In this document: positions 6,973 through 14,765 of the stretch, piece after piece | How positions within the stretch are numbered: the stretch's first letter is position 1 | Layout: each line of letters opens with the position of its first letter | NCBI RefSeq assembly: GCF_964332355.1 | Contig: NZ_OZ201293.1 | Coordinates: 930,001 to 994,000 of the forward strand | DNA: 64,000 nucleotides | Direction: 5' to 3' | DNA from: Imbroritus primus | Lineage (GTDB): Bacteria > Pseudomonadota > Gammaproteobacteria > Burkholderiales > Burkholderiaceae | Program-made: the position numbers and the translations under genes | Notes under the pieces: generated by a model | The model's database searches: none | What the model was told of the DNA's origin: nothing | The model's input: only the letters and a program-made list of their open reading frames with translations

Positions 6973-8115
6973 ATGAATTTCGAACCCACGACGGAACAGA
7001 ACATCCTGCGCGAATCGGTCGCGCGTTTCATGGCCGGCCATTGCCAGCCCAACGACGTGCGCCGCTGGGACCGCGATGGCGAATTCCCGGAAACCCTGCA
7101 TCGCGCCATGGCCGATGCCGGCTACCCGGCGATGATGGTGCCGGAAGCCTATGGCGGCATGGGCAGCCCGATGTCCGACTGCATCATCGTCTATGAAGAG
7201 CTGGCCAAGCCGAGTGTCGACTTTGCCACACGCCTCGCCTTGATTGCCTGGGGCAGCATGATTCTGGCCGATTTCGCCAGCGAGGAACTGAAGCAGGAGA
7301 TCCTGCCGCGCGTTGCCACCGGCGATCTCAAGCTGTCCTTCAGCCTGACCGAACCGAACTCCGGCTCGGATGCGGCCTCGCTGCAGACGCGCGCCCGGCA
7401 GGACGGCGACGACTGGGTGCTCACGGGCCAGAAGCTGTTCTCCAGCGGCGCGGATGCCAAGGACAACATGATCATCGTGGCGGCCCGTACCGATCCGTCG
7501 GTGTCCAAGCATCGCGGCATTTCGCTGTTCCTGGTGCCCAACGATACGCCAAACCTGACGATCCGCCGGCTCGAGACGGTCGGCCGGAAGATCGTCGGAC
7601 TGACCGAGATCTTCTTCGACGAAGTGCGGGTTCCCAAGCGATACCTGATCGGTGAAGTCAATCAAGGCTGGAGCTATGTCACGCGCCATCTCGAGCGTGA
7701 GCGCATCACACTGGCGGCCAACTATCTAGGCAGCGCCACCAGCGCGCTGCGCGACGCGGTGGCCTATGCAAGCGAGCGCCAGCAGTTTGGTCAGCCCATC
7801 GGCCAGTTCCAGGTCATTGCGCACATGCTGGCCGACATGGCGACGGAAGTCGAGGCGGCACGCTGGATCACCACCATGGCTGCATGGCGTTACGACCAGA
7901 AACTGCCGTGCGCCAAAGAGGCCAGCATGGCCAAGCTATTCGTCTCGGAAATGCTGGGCCGTGTCACCACCATGGGCATGCAGGTGCTCGGTGGCCATGC
8001 CTACACCACGGACCACGACATGCAGCGTCACTGGCGCGATGCGCGCAACGCTACCGTCGGCGGCGGTACGTCTCAGGTCCAGCGTTCACTGATTGCACGG
8101 GAGCTCGGCGTATGA
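6973..8115 (+). CDS. Acyl-CoA dehydrogenase
   Basis: A 380-residue FAD-dependent acyl-CoA dehydrogenase introducing an alpha-beta double bond and passing electrons to ETF. The domain order is standard: helical N-terminus, beta domain with FSLTEPNSGSDA (~115-126) and helical C-terminus with RQQFGQPIGQFQ. The usual C-terminal YEGT Glu is replaced by GGGT (ATVGGGTSQVQ); a Glu in LERERITL could serve as base, as in isovaleryl-type enzymes. A second dehydrogenase with the same substitution is encoded at 9779, and a heteromeric complex of the two is conceivable. The thiolase-fold gene overlaps its stop by 4 bp. Confidence 0.9.
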   Translation: MNFEPTTEQNILRESVARFMAGHCQPNDVRRWDRDGEFPETLHRAMADAGYPAMMVPEAYGGMGSPMSDCIIVYEELAKPSVDFATRLALIAWGSMILADFASEELKQEILPRVATGDLKLSFSLTEPNSGSDAASLQTRARQDGDDWVLTGQKLFSSGADAKDNMIIVAARTDPSVSKHRGISLFLVPNDTPNLTIRRLETVGRKIVGLTEIFFDEVRVPKRYLIGEVNQGWSYVTRHLERERITLAANYLGSATSALRDAVAYASERQQFGQPIGQFQVIAHMLADMATEVEAARWITTMAAWRYDQKLPCAKEASMAKLFVSEMLGRVTTMGMQVLGGHAYTTDHDMQRHWRDARNATVGGGTSQVQRSLIARELGV

Positions 8116-9284
8116 CGACCACACTCCGCAACAAGGTCGCCATTGTCGGCGTCGGCGAGTCGGACATCGGCAAGGTGCCGCACATGACCGGTCTGGGACT
8201 CAATGCGCAGGCAGCAAAGCGTGCGCTGGACGACGCCGGCCTGAAGGTCTCGGACATCGATGGCTTGTTGACCGCCTACTCGTTCACGGAGCCGTACTTC
8301 ATGCTCGGCTCCGTGCTGACCGAGTACCTCGGTCTCAAGCCACGCTACTGTGCTTCGCTGATCGCCGGCGGTGCTTCGCCAGCCGTCATGCTGAAGCACG
8401 CTGCGGAGGCAATTGCCGCCGGCCAGTGCGATACGGTGCTCGTGTGCGTCGGCGAGAACCGCGCCACCGGCCAGTCGCGCGACAGCGCCGTCGCTTCGCT
8501 CACCGCAGTCGGCCATCCGTACTTCGAGGTGCCCTATGGTGCCTCGATTCCGGCCATGTACGCGATGATCGCGCAGCGCCACATGGCCGAGTTCGGCACG
8601 ACCCGCGAGCAGCTTGCGATGGTGCCTGTCACCAGCCGCGCCCATGCCGGCCTGCATCCGAACGCACATATGCGTGCACCGATCGAGGTGGCCGACGTAT
8701 TGGCCTCCAAGCCGATTGCCGATCCGTTCAACATCCTCGATTGCTGCCTGATCTCCGATGCGGGCGGGGCGTTCATCGTCACGTCTGCCGAGCGGGCGCG
8801 CGACCTCAAGAGCCAGCCGGTCTATCTCGCCGGTATCGGCGAGTTCCATACGCACGAACACCTGATCTGCGCGGAAAGCCTCACCGAGTTCGGGGCACGG
8901 CACAGCGGCGAGACCGCCTACCGTATGGCTGGATTGGGCCCGGGCGATATCGACGTGGCTGAACTGTATGACTGTTTCTCCATCGTGCCGATTCTCGAGC
9001 TCGAAGAACTGGGCTTCTGCGAGCGTGGCGAAGGCGGGGCGTTCTATGCCGATGGCCATGCGGCGCTCGGCGGCCGGCTGCCGGTGAATACGCATGGCGG
9101 CATGTTGTCGCACGCGCATGCCGGCGCTGCCGGCGGGCTGTTCGGCATCGTCGAGGCGGTACGGCAATTGCGGGGCGGACTGGGAGCGCGGCAGGTGGCC
9201 GGCGCCGAAGTCGCGCTCGTCCATAGCGAGGGCGGGATCCTGTCATCGCACTGCACGGCGATTCTCACCAGAGACCTGAGTTAA
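8112..9284 (+). CDS. Ltp2/SCP2-type thiolase-fold protein lacking the catalytic Cys
   Basis: A 390-residue thiolase-superfamily protein of the lipid-transfer (SCP2/Ltp2) branch. At the nucleophile position classical thiolases have Cys; counting back from the AIAAGQCDTVLV helix, this protein has Gly (IAGGASPAVM). The C-terminal half keeps VNTHGGMLSHAHAGAAGG and YDCFSIVPILELEELGF, typical of this branch. Ltp2, also cysteine-less, is a retro-aldolase that needs a DUF35 partner; a DUF35 gene lies two genes upstream. I infer retro-aldol cleavage of a 3-hydroxyacyl-CoA, for example one with a tertiary carbinol that a thiolase cannot process. ATG 8112 overlaps the previous stop. A biosynthetic or non-catalytic role is not excluded. 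Confidence 0.84.
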   Translation: MTTTLRNKVAIVGVGESDIGKVPHMTGLGLNAQAAKRALDDAGLKVSDIDGLLTAYSFTEPYFMLGSVLTEYLGLKPRYCASLIAGGASPAVMLKHAAEAIAAGQCDTVLVCVGENRATGQSRDSAVASLTAVGHPYFEVPYGASIPAMYAMIAQRHMAEFGTTREQLAMVPVTSRAHAGLHPNAHMRAPIEVADVLASKPIADPFNILDCCLISDAGGAFIVTSAERARDLKSQPVYLAGIGEFHTHEHLICAESLTEFGARHSGETAYRMAGLGPGDIDVAELYDCFSIVPILELEELGFCERGEGGAFYADGHAALGGRLPVNTHGGMLSHAHAGAAGGLFGIVEAVRQLRGGLGARQVAGAEVALVHSEGGILSSHCTAILTRDLS

Positions 9285-9305
9285 CCCCAACGAGAGGACA
9301 CAGCG

Positions 9306-9782
9306 ATGCAAGACACAACCGGACAGAGCGTCGGGCGGGGACGCTTTTTCGACGATTTCGAGATCGGCCAGGAATTCCGCACGCCGGCCCGCACGGTGAC
9401 CAGCACGGACATCGTCAATTTCGCCTGCTTGTCGGGCGACTTCAACGAAGTCCACACGAACTTCGAATACTGCAAGACCACGCCATTCGGCGAGCCGATC
9501 GCGCATGGCCCGCTGATCTATTCGATCATGGGCGGACTGCAGTACGCCAGCGGGATCAACGACGGCACGCTGCTTGCGCTGCTCGAGATCAATGGCTGGA
9601 AGATGCTCAACCCGGTCAAGCATGGCGACACCATCCACATGGTGTCCAGGGTGATCGGGAAGAAGCCTTCCAGCAAGCTGGATCGCGGGGTGATCACGTT
9701 CGAGCGGCGCTGCATCAAGCAGGATGGCTCGGTGGCGCAGCAGATGGAAGCCACGCTGCTGTACCGGAGGCGTGCCGCATGA
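9306..9782 (+). CDS. MaoC-like (hot-dog) enoyl-CoA hydratase
   Basis: A 158-residue MaoC-domain protein. The hydratase-2 motif is visible as SGDFNEVHTN (~46-55), supplying the Asp/His pair, followed by FGEPIAHGPL. It should add water to a trans-2-enoyl-CoA in the R-specific sense, making the 3-hydroxyacyl-CoA that the Ltp2-like enzyme next door would cleave; ChsH1 plays this part in steroid catabolism. The gene has GAGAGGA before ATG 9306 and overlaps the next dehydrogenase gene by 4 bp (ATGA). Confidence 0.87.
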   Translation: MQDTTGQSVGRGRFFDDFEIGQEFRTPARTVTSTDIVNFACLSGDFNEVHTNFEYCKTTPFGEPIAHGPLIYSIMGGLQYASGINDGTLLALLEINGWKMLNPVKHGDTIHMVSRVIGKKPSSKLDRGVITFERRCIKQDGSVAQQMEATLLYRRRAA

Positions 9783-10930
9783 GCCTGCCGGACGATTATC
9801 AACTGACCGGGTCGCAGCGGATGATCCGTGACAGCGTGCTGCCCTTGCTGGCAGACGTGCTGCCGCGCGAGAAGATCCGTGCGCTCGATGAGGCTGGCGA
9901 GTTTCCGTTCGATGCCTACGAGGCGCTTGCGCGGGCCGGCTGGATGGGGCTGCCCTACGACCCGCAGTATGGGGGCGCGGGCGGTTCCTTCAAGGATCTG
10001 GCGGTCTTTGTGGAGACCGTGGCGTATCACAACGCGCAGATGGCATCGGCCTATCTCGCCTCGGTGGTGTATGGCGGCATGCAGATCAGTCACGGCGCTT
10101 CTGATGCCGTCAAGGATGAAATCCTGCCCGGCATCATCAGCGGCAAGACGCGAATGGCGCTGTGCCTCACGGAGCCGGAGGCCGGCTCGGACGTCAGCGC
10201 GATTCGCACCTCCGCGGTGGCCGATGGCGACGACTATGTGATCAACGGCCAGAAGATCTACATCACCTGTGCGCACGTCGCGCACCAGCTGGTCGTGGCC
10301 ACCAAGACGGACCGCGAGGCGGGCCGGCGCGGCATCACGCTGTTCGTGGTCGATGCGCGCACGCCGGGCCTGACGATCCGCCCGCTCAAGGCGCTGGGCC
10401 GCCGCATGATCCACACCAACGAAGTGTTCTTCGACAACGTGCGCGTACCGGCCAAGCGCATGCTGGGCACGCTGCATGGGGGCTGGTATGCGCTGATGCG
10501 CGGCCTGAACATGGAACGCCTGTGCCTGTCCGCGGCCGCGAGCGGAAACATCCAGAAGATCATCGATTACGCCAAGGACTATGCCGACGAGCGCACGCAG
10601 TTCGGCAAGCCGATTACCGAGTACCAGGCCGTGGCGCACAAGTTCGCGGACATGCAGGTCATGGCCGAGACGACGCGCGTGCTGACGTATCGCGTCGCCG
10701 ACATGCTCGATGCCGGCCTGCAGCCGACCGCCGAAACCGCCATCGCCAAGGTGGTCGCGACGGAGAACAACTGCAAGTGCGCTGACATGGGCATCCAGAT
10801 CATGGGCGGCGCGGGCTACATGATGGAGCACGAGATGCAGATGTATTTCCGTGATGCGCGCGTCGGCCCGATCGGCGGCGGCACGAGCGAAATCATGCGC
10901 ACGATCATCGCAAAGCAGATGGGGCTGTAG
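9779..10930 (+). CDS. Acyl-CoA dehydrogenase
   Basis: A 383-residue acyl-CoA dehydrogenase, the second of operon B. CLTEPEAGSDVS (~129-140) binds flavin and substrate, RTQFGKPITEYQ is the usual late motif, and the C-terminus reads GPIGGGTSEIM, again with GGGT in place of the YEGT Glu and a candidate alternative base in LNMERLCL. Both dehydrogenases keep the flavin motifs, so neither looks like a dead subunit. Coupling by ATGA to the MaoC gene supports consecutive steps (dehydrogenation, hydration, cleavage). The TTT receptor follows after 77 bp. Confidence 0.9.
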   Translation: MSLPDDYQLTGSQRMIRDSVLPLLADVLPREKIRALDEAGEFPFDAYEALARAGWMGLPYDPQYGGAGGSFKDLAVFVETVAYHNAQMASAYLASVVYGGMQISHGASDAVKDEILPGIISGKTRMALCLTEPEAGSDVSAIRTSAVADGDDYVINGQKIYITCAHVAHQLVVATKTDREAGRRGITLFVVDARTPGLTIRPLKALGRRMIHTNEVFFDNVRVPAKRMLGTLHGGWYALMRGLNMERLCLSAAASGNIQKIIDYAKDYADERTQFGKPITEYQAVAHKFADMQVMAETTRVLTYRVADMLDAGLQPTAETAIAKVVATENNCKCADMGIQIMGGAGYMMEHEMQMYFRDARVGPIGGGTSEIMRTIIAKQMGL

Positions 10931-11007
10931 AGGTCACAAGGTGGCGGGCGCCGGCCACATGCTGCCGGTACTTGCCGACACAAGGAAAGAGAAAGAGGAG
11001 CAGACTA

Positions 11008-11982
11008 ATGAAAGCAGGAATCTATCGTTTGATGGGCATCGTTTCCAGTGTTGCCTTGTGCGCTGCCAGTGGGGTGCACGCGCAGACTTACCCGACCAAG
11101 CCGATCCGGATGGTGGTGCCATTCTCGGCTGGCGGACCGACCGATGCGATGGCGAGAGATCTTGCCTTACGCATGACGACTGAACTCGGCCAGCCCGTGG
11201 TGGTGGAAAATCGTCCGGGGGCAGGAGGCAACATCGGTGCGGAGCTTGTCGCGAAATCCGCGCCTGACGGCTATACGCTGCTGTTTGCAACGAATGGCCC
11301 GCTTGCAGGCAATCCGAGTCTGTACAAGAATCTCGGCTACGATCCCATCAAAAGTTTCGCACCGATCACCAATTACGCCATCATCGGCAATATTCTCGCG
11401 GTACACCCCAGCTTTCCAGCACATACCCTGCCGGAGCTGATGAAGTTGCTTAAGGCCAATCCCGATAAATACAGCTATGCTTCAGGTGGCAGCGGCACCA
11501 CTCAGCATTTTGCGGGCGAGCTGATGAAATCCATGGGCAATGTGAAGATGGCGCACATTCCCTATAAAGGCGAGGGTCCGGCGGTCGTCGACACTCTGGG
11601 CAATCAGGTGCCGATGGTCTTCTGCAATTTCTCGTCTTGTCTGCAGTACATCCAATCAGGACGGCTGATCGCGCTCGCTGTGACATCGCCTAAGCGCAAT
11701 CCGGCATTGCCGAACGTCCCTTCGATCGCCGAGGTACTGCCAGGCTTCGATATGCGCGCCTGGTATGGCCTTGTCACGGTGGCTGGTACACCGCCGGCGA
11801 TCATCAAGCGCCTGAACGAAGTGGCCGTCAAGATCATCAGCTCCCCGGAGATCACGGCGAAGATCCGCGCCTATGGTGGCGAGCCGCGACCCAGTTCGCC
11901 GGAGGAGTATGGCCAGTTCATCCGTTCGGAAGTACAGAAGTGGGATCACATCGTCAAGGTGAGTGGCGCGACGGTGGACTGA
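11008..11982 (+). CDS. TTT-family periplasmic substrate receptor (Bug/TctC type)
   Basis: A 324-residue periplasmic receptor with a signal peptide ending near VHAQ (residue 26) and the family motifs IRMVVPFSAGGPTDAM and VENRPGAGGNIGAEL; AHIPYKGEGP is the mid-domain binding segment. ATG 11008 is chosen over the upstream in-frame ATG 10972 because of the AGAGGAG just before it and because it leaves a clean signal peptide. It ends operon B and is followed by a strong bidirectional terminator. No transporter membrane genes are adjacent. Confidence 0.9.
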   Translation: MKAGIYRLMGIVSSVALCAASGVHAQTYPTKPIRMVVPFSAGGPTDAMARDLALRMTTELGQPVVVENRPGAGGNIGAELVAKSAPDGYTLLFATNGPLAGNPSLYKNLGYDPIKSFAPITNYAIIGNILAVHPSFPAHTLPELMKLLKANPDKYSYASGGSGTTQHFAGELMKSMGNVKMAHIPYKGEGPAVVDTLGNQVPMVFCNFSSCLQYIQSGRLIALAVTSPKRNPALPNVPSIAEVLPGFDMRAWYGLVTVAGTPPAIIKRLNEVAVKIISSPEITAKIRAYGGEPRPSSPEEYGQFIRSEVQKWDHIVKVSGATVD

Positions 11983-12071
11983 TTGGACTGATCGGCAGCA
12001 TGCCTTTCCGCCATGCCGGCGGGAAGGCACCAGACGTACTGCAACGGCAAACGGCTGTTTGCCGTGAGACC

Positions 12072-12102
12072 AAAAAAAGAGGCGCTGTATGCGCCTCTTT
12101 TT
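12072..12102. terminator. Bidirectional terminator between convergent TTT receptor genes
   Basis: GAGGCGC (12079-12085) pairs with GCGCCTC (12091-12097) around TGTAT. It is preceded by seven A and followed by TTTTT, so it can stop transcription from both the plus gene ending at 11982 and the minus gene ending at 12127. Confidence 0.88.
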
Positions 12103-12126
12103 ATTGCGGGTGGATCACATGGAAAA

Positions 12127-13107
12127 TCAGTCCAGGCGGATATTCGCCTTCTTGATGACTTTGTCCCACTTCTCGTACTGGTTGTTAATGAAGGTGCTGA
12201 ACTGCGCAGGCGTCTGCGGAAACGGCACCGCCCCCTGGCTGGTCAGCTTTTCGCGGAACGCCGGCTCTTTCATTGACGCCGTGATTTCCGTATTCAGGCG
12301 ATCCACGATGCTCTTGGGCGTGCTGGCCGGTGCTGCCACGCCAAACCAGGCGGTCAGTTCATAGCCGGGAACGGTTTCCGCCACGGTCGGTACATTGGGT
12401 AGCTGTTCGGAGCGGGTCGCCATCGTCACCGCCAAGGCGCGGGCCCGGCCATCGCGTGCGATGGGCAGGGCGGTCGGAATGCTGTCGAACATCATGGTCA
12501 GGCGGCCGCCGACCAGGTCGGTCATCGAGGCCGGGCTACCCTTGTACGGTACATGCGTGATGCTGATGCCTGCCATGTGGGCAAACAGTTCGCCAGCCAG
12601 ATGGGCCGACGAGCCATTGCCGAACGAGCCGTAGGTGAGTTGGCCCGGCGATTTCTTCGCCAGTGCGATCAGTTCCGCAACGTTGCGGGCCGGTACGTCC
12701 GGATGGACCAGCAGCACATTCGGCAGGTAGGCCACGCCGGCCACTGGTGCGAAATCCTTCAGCGGATCGTAGCCCGGCTTTTCATAGAGGCTCTTGTTGA
12801 CCGGTAGTGTGCCAAAGGTGCCGAACAGCAGCGTATAGCCATCCCCCGGCGCGCGTGCGACGGCTGCGGCGCCGATGTTGCCGCCCGCGCCGGGACGGTT
12901 ATCCACGATCACCGTCTGATGCAGCCGTTTGGACAGGGAGTGGCTGATTTCGCGTGCCAGTTGATCCGTGATGCCGCCCGGCGGGAAAGGCACGACGATA
13001 CGGATCGGCTTGTCCGGGTAGCCGGGACTGGCGGCCGCTGCGCTGGCGACGGTCATGCCGAGCGTCAGCATCACGCCGCAGGCCAGTCCTCGTAGTCGGT
13101 GTTGCAT
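12127..13107 (-). CDS. TTT-family periplasmic substrate receptor (Bug/TctC type)
   Basis: A 326-residue receptor with a signal peptide (hydrophobic CGVMLTLGMTVASAAAAS, cleavage near residue 25), IRIVVPFPPGGITD and VDNRPGAGGNIGAA, then ITHVPYKGSP. The start ATG at 13107 has AGGAG about 8 bp upstream and lies 27 bp after the predicted start of the minus-strand sigma-54 promoter at 13146-13160. It is a single-gene unit divergent from operon D, with which it shares control DNA, so it is the best candidate for a receptor of the operon D substrate. No TctA/TctB genes are adjacent. Confidence 0.9.
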   Translation of the reverse strand: MQHRLRGLACGVMLTLGMTVASAAAASPGYPDKPIRIVVPFPPGGITDQLAREISHSLSKRLHQTVIVDNRPGAGGNIGAAAVARAPGDGYTLLFGTFGTLPVNKSLYEKPGYDPLKDFAPVAGVAYLPNVLLVHPDVPARNVAELIALAKKSPGQLTYGSFGNGSSAHLAGELFAHMAGISITHVPYKGSPASMTDLVGGRLTMMFDSIPTALPIARDGRARALAVTMATRSEQLPNVPTVAETVPGYELTAWFGVAAPASTPKSIVDRLNTEITASMKEPAFREKLTSQGAVPFPQTPAQFSTFINNQYEKWDKVIKKANIRLD

Positions 13108-13145
13108 GTGTGATCTCCTGTGATGTCATTGGGCGCCCCCAATCC

Positions 13146-13160
13146 GCAAGCACCATGCCA
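13146..13160 (-). promoter_or_regulatory. Sigma-54 (-24/-12) promoter C (minus strand)
   Basis: Read on the minus strand this is TGGCATGGTGCTTGC, with exact sigma-54 spacing. The predicted start is near 13134, upstream of the TTT receptor ATG at 13107. A 17-base stretch around it is identical to promoter D on the plus strand. Confidence 0.82.
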
Positions 13161-13473
13161 AGGCGGAACGGCTTGCGGCGGGCTTCCCTGAAAAGCGCGA
13201 TCTTCGCCGTCAGGAGCGCATTCTGCCATTCCTGCCGGGCGGTATGGCGCCGCGCTGCCGCCGTACGTGCGGCATGGCTTGTGCGCCGGATGGCGCGCTG
13301 TGCAGTTGTCGTACACACCATCATGTAGTCGCGGTGGACAGTCTCCCTGTGCAGAACCGCGCGAGCACGCCTGCCGCATGCCTGCCGTCCCGCCGGTATC
13401 ACGCAGGCTGCTCCGTGCGCGGCTTGGGCGTACGTGACGGAAGACGGAATGGCATGCCTCCGGTAACACGCGT
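13161..13473. other. Control region between divergent sigma-54 promoters
   Basis: A non-coding interval between promoters C and D, presumably shared activator-binding DNA. CTGTGCAG occurs twice (13298-13305 and 13347-13354), and CGTACACA followed by TGTAGTC (13310-13330) matches bases around the dyad at 3967. I do not find a perfect ACAGTG-N16-CACTGT here; ACAGTC (13338-13343) is the nearest half-site. IHF or activator footprints cannot be read reliably. No convincing gene is seen. Confidence 0.45.
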
Positions 13474-13488
13474 TGGCATGGTGCTTGC
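13474..13488 (+). promoter_or_regulatory. Sigma-54 (-24/-12) promoter D
   Basis: TGGCATGGTGCTTGC with exact -24/-12 spacing; the predicted start is near 13500, 23 bp before the ATG of the CoA-transferase at 13523. Identical to promoter C on the other strand. It drives the ten-gene unit ending at 23604. Confidence 0.83.
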
Positions 13489-13522
13489 GATGACAGCCTG
13501 CATTCCATTCCTATTGATCGCC

Positions 13523-14752
13523 ATGAACGTTCTCAACAAACTGCCATTGCTGCCGTATGCCGCAGGACAGGCCTTTCTGCAGGGCATCACCGTACTGGAT
13601 CTGACGACATCGATTGCCGGTCCCTATGGCACGCAGCTGCTGGCCGATCTCGGCGCAGAGGTCATCAAGGTCGAAAAGCGCGACGGCGGCGACGATGCCC
13701 GCCAATGGGGGCCGCCGTTCCTGGACGGCGAATCGCTGTGGTTCATCAGCGCGAACCGCAACAAGTCCAGCCTGACGCTCGACCTGCTGCGCGAGGAAGG
13801 CCGGAAGATCCTGCACGATCTGGTGCGCCAGGCCGACGTGATCGTGATGAACACGGCGGTGCGCGTGCAGACCAAGCTGGGCCTCGACCACGAGACGCTG
13901 CAGGCGCTCAACCCGGCGCTGATTCACGCGTCGATTACCGGTTTCGGCCTGGGAGGCGCCGGCGCCGACCTCCCATGCTACGACCTGATCGCCGAGGGCT
14001 ATGCCGGCATCATGGATCTGACGGGCGAGGCTGACGGCCCGCCGCAAAAAATCGGCACGCCGGCTTCCGATCTGCTGGCCGGGCAGGATGCCGCGCTGGC
14101 GATCCTGGCGGCGCTGTTCCGGCGCCAGCAGACCGGCAAGGGCACGCGCATCGACATCTCGATGGTCGCCAGCTCCACGCGTTTCATGGCCTCGCGCATC
14201 GTGCCGTACCTGGGCTCCGGCACCGTGCCCAAACGCTCGGGCGGCACCGACTCGGTCCTCGCGGTCTATCAGGTGTTCGATACCGCGGATTATCCGATCA
14301 CGCTCGGCCTTGGCAATGATGCGATCTGGCAGCGTTTCTGGAAGGCCGTCGGCCAGCCGGAGTTCGGCGCACGCGCAGAGCTCGATTCCAATACCAAGCG
14401 GTGTGCGGCCCGCCCGCAGGTCGTTGCCGCCATTGCAGAACTGCTGGCCACACGGTCTCGGGCCGAATGGCTGGCGCTGTTCGCCCAACACCGAATTCCC
14501 GCCGGCCCGATCAACACCCTCGAACAACTCGTCGACGATCCGCTACTGCAGGCTGACCAGATGTTGTTCAACGTGCAGGGGCCGGCCGGTCCCGTGCCGC
14601 AGGTGGGACTCGGGATTCGTTTCGACGGCGGAAACGCAGTGGCCCGTCGCGCACCGCCGATGCTGGGAGAGGATACCGAGCGGATCCTGCGTGAGCGTCT
14701 GACGATGTCGGATGCCTGCATTGCCGCCTTGAAAAACATGGATGTGATCTAA
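13523..14752 (+). CDS. Class III (CaiB/BaiF) CoA-transferase
   Basis: A 409-residue CaiB/BaiF CoA-transferase, first gene of operon D. GITVLDLTTSIAGPYGTQ and GAEVIKVEKRDGG form the first lobe; IGTPASDLLAGQ carries the Asp nucleophile near residue 184; RIDISMVASS follows. ATG 13523 is the only sensible start because longer in-frame starts lie upstream of the predicted sigma-54 transcription start (~13500). No clear Shine-Dalgarno is visible. It could activate the pathway substrate by CoA exchange, complementing the ATP-dependent ligase encoded two genes on. The BadI-like gene follows after 13 bp. Confidence 0.88.
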   Translation: MNVLNKLPLLPYAAGQAFLQGITVLDLTTSIAGPYGTQLLADLGAEVIKVEKRDGGDDARQWGPPFLDGESLWFISANRNKSSLTLDLLREEGRKILHDLVRQADVIVMNTAVRVQTKLGLDHETLQALNPALIHASITGFGLGGAGADLPCYDLIAEGYAGIMDLTGEADGPPQKIGTPASDLLAGQDAALAILAALFRRQQTGKGTRIDISMVASSTRFMASRIVPYLGSGTVPKRSGGTDSVLAVYQVFDTADYPITLGLGNDAIWQRFWKAVGQPEFGARAELDSNTKRCAARPQVVAAIAELLATRSRAEWLALFAQHRIPAGPINTLEQLVDDPLLQADQMLFNVQGPAGPVPQVGLGIRFDGGNAVARRAPPMLGEDTERILRERLTMSDACIAALKNMDVI

Positions 14753-14765
14753 ACAGGAGCCAACA

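Noticed and set aside
10935..11007. Possible fifth sigma-54 promoter before the TTT receptor at 11008
   Set aside because: CTTGC near 10970 has no TGGCA at the right distance; the gene is read from promoter B.
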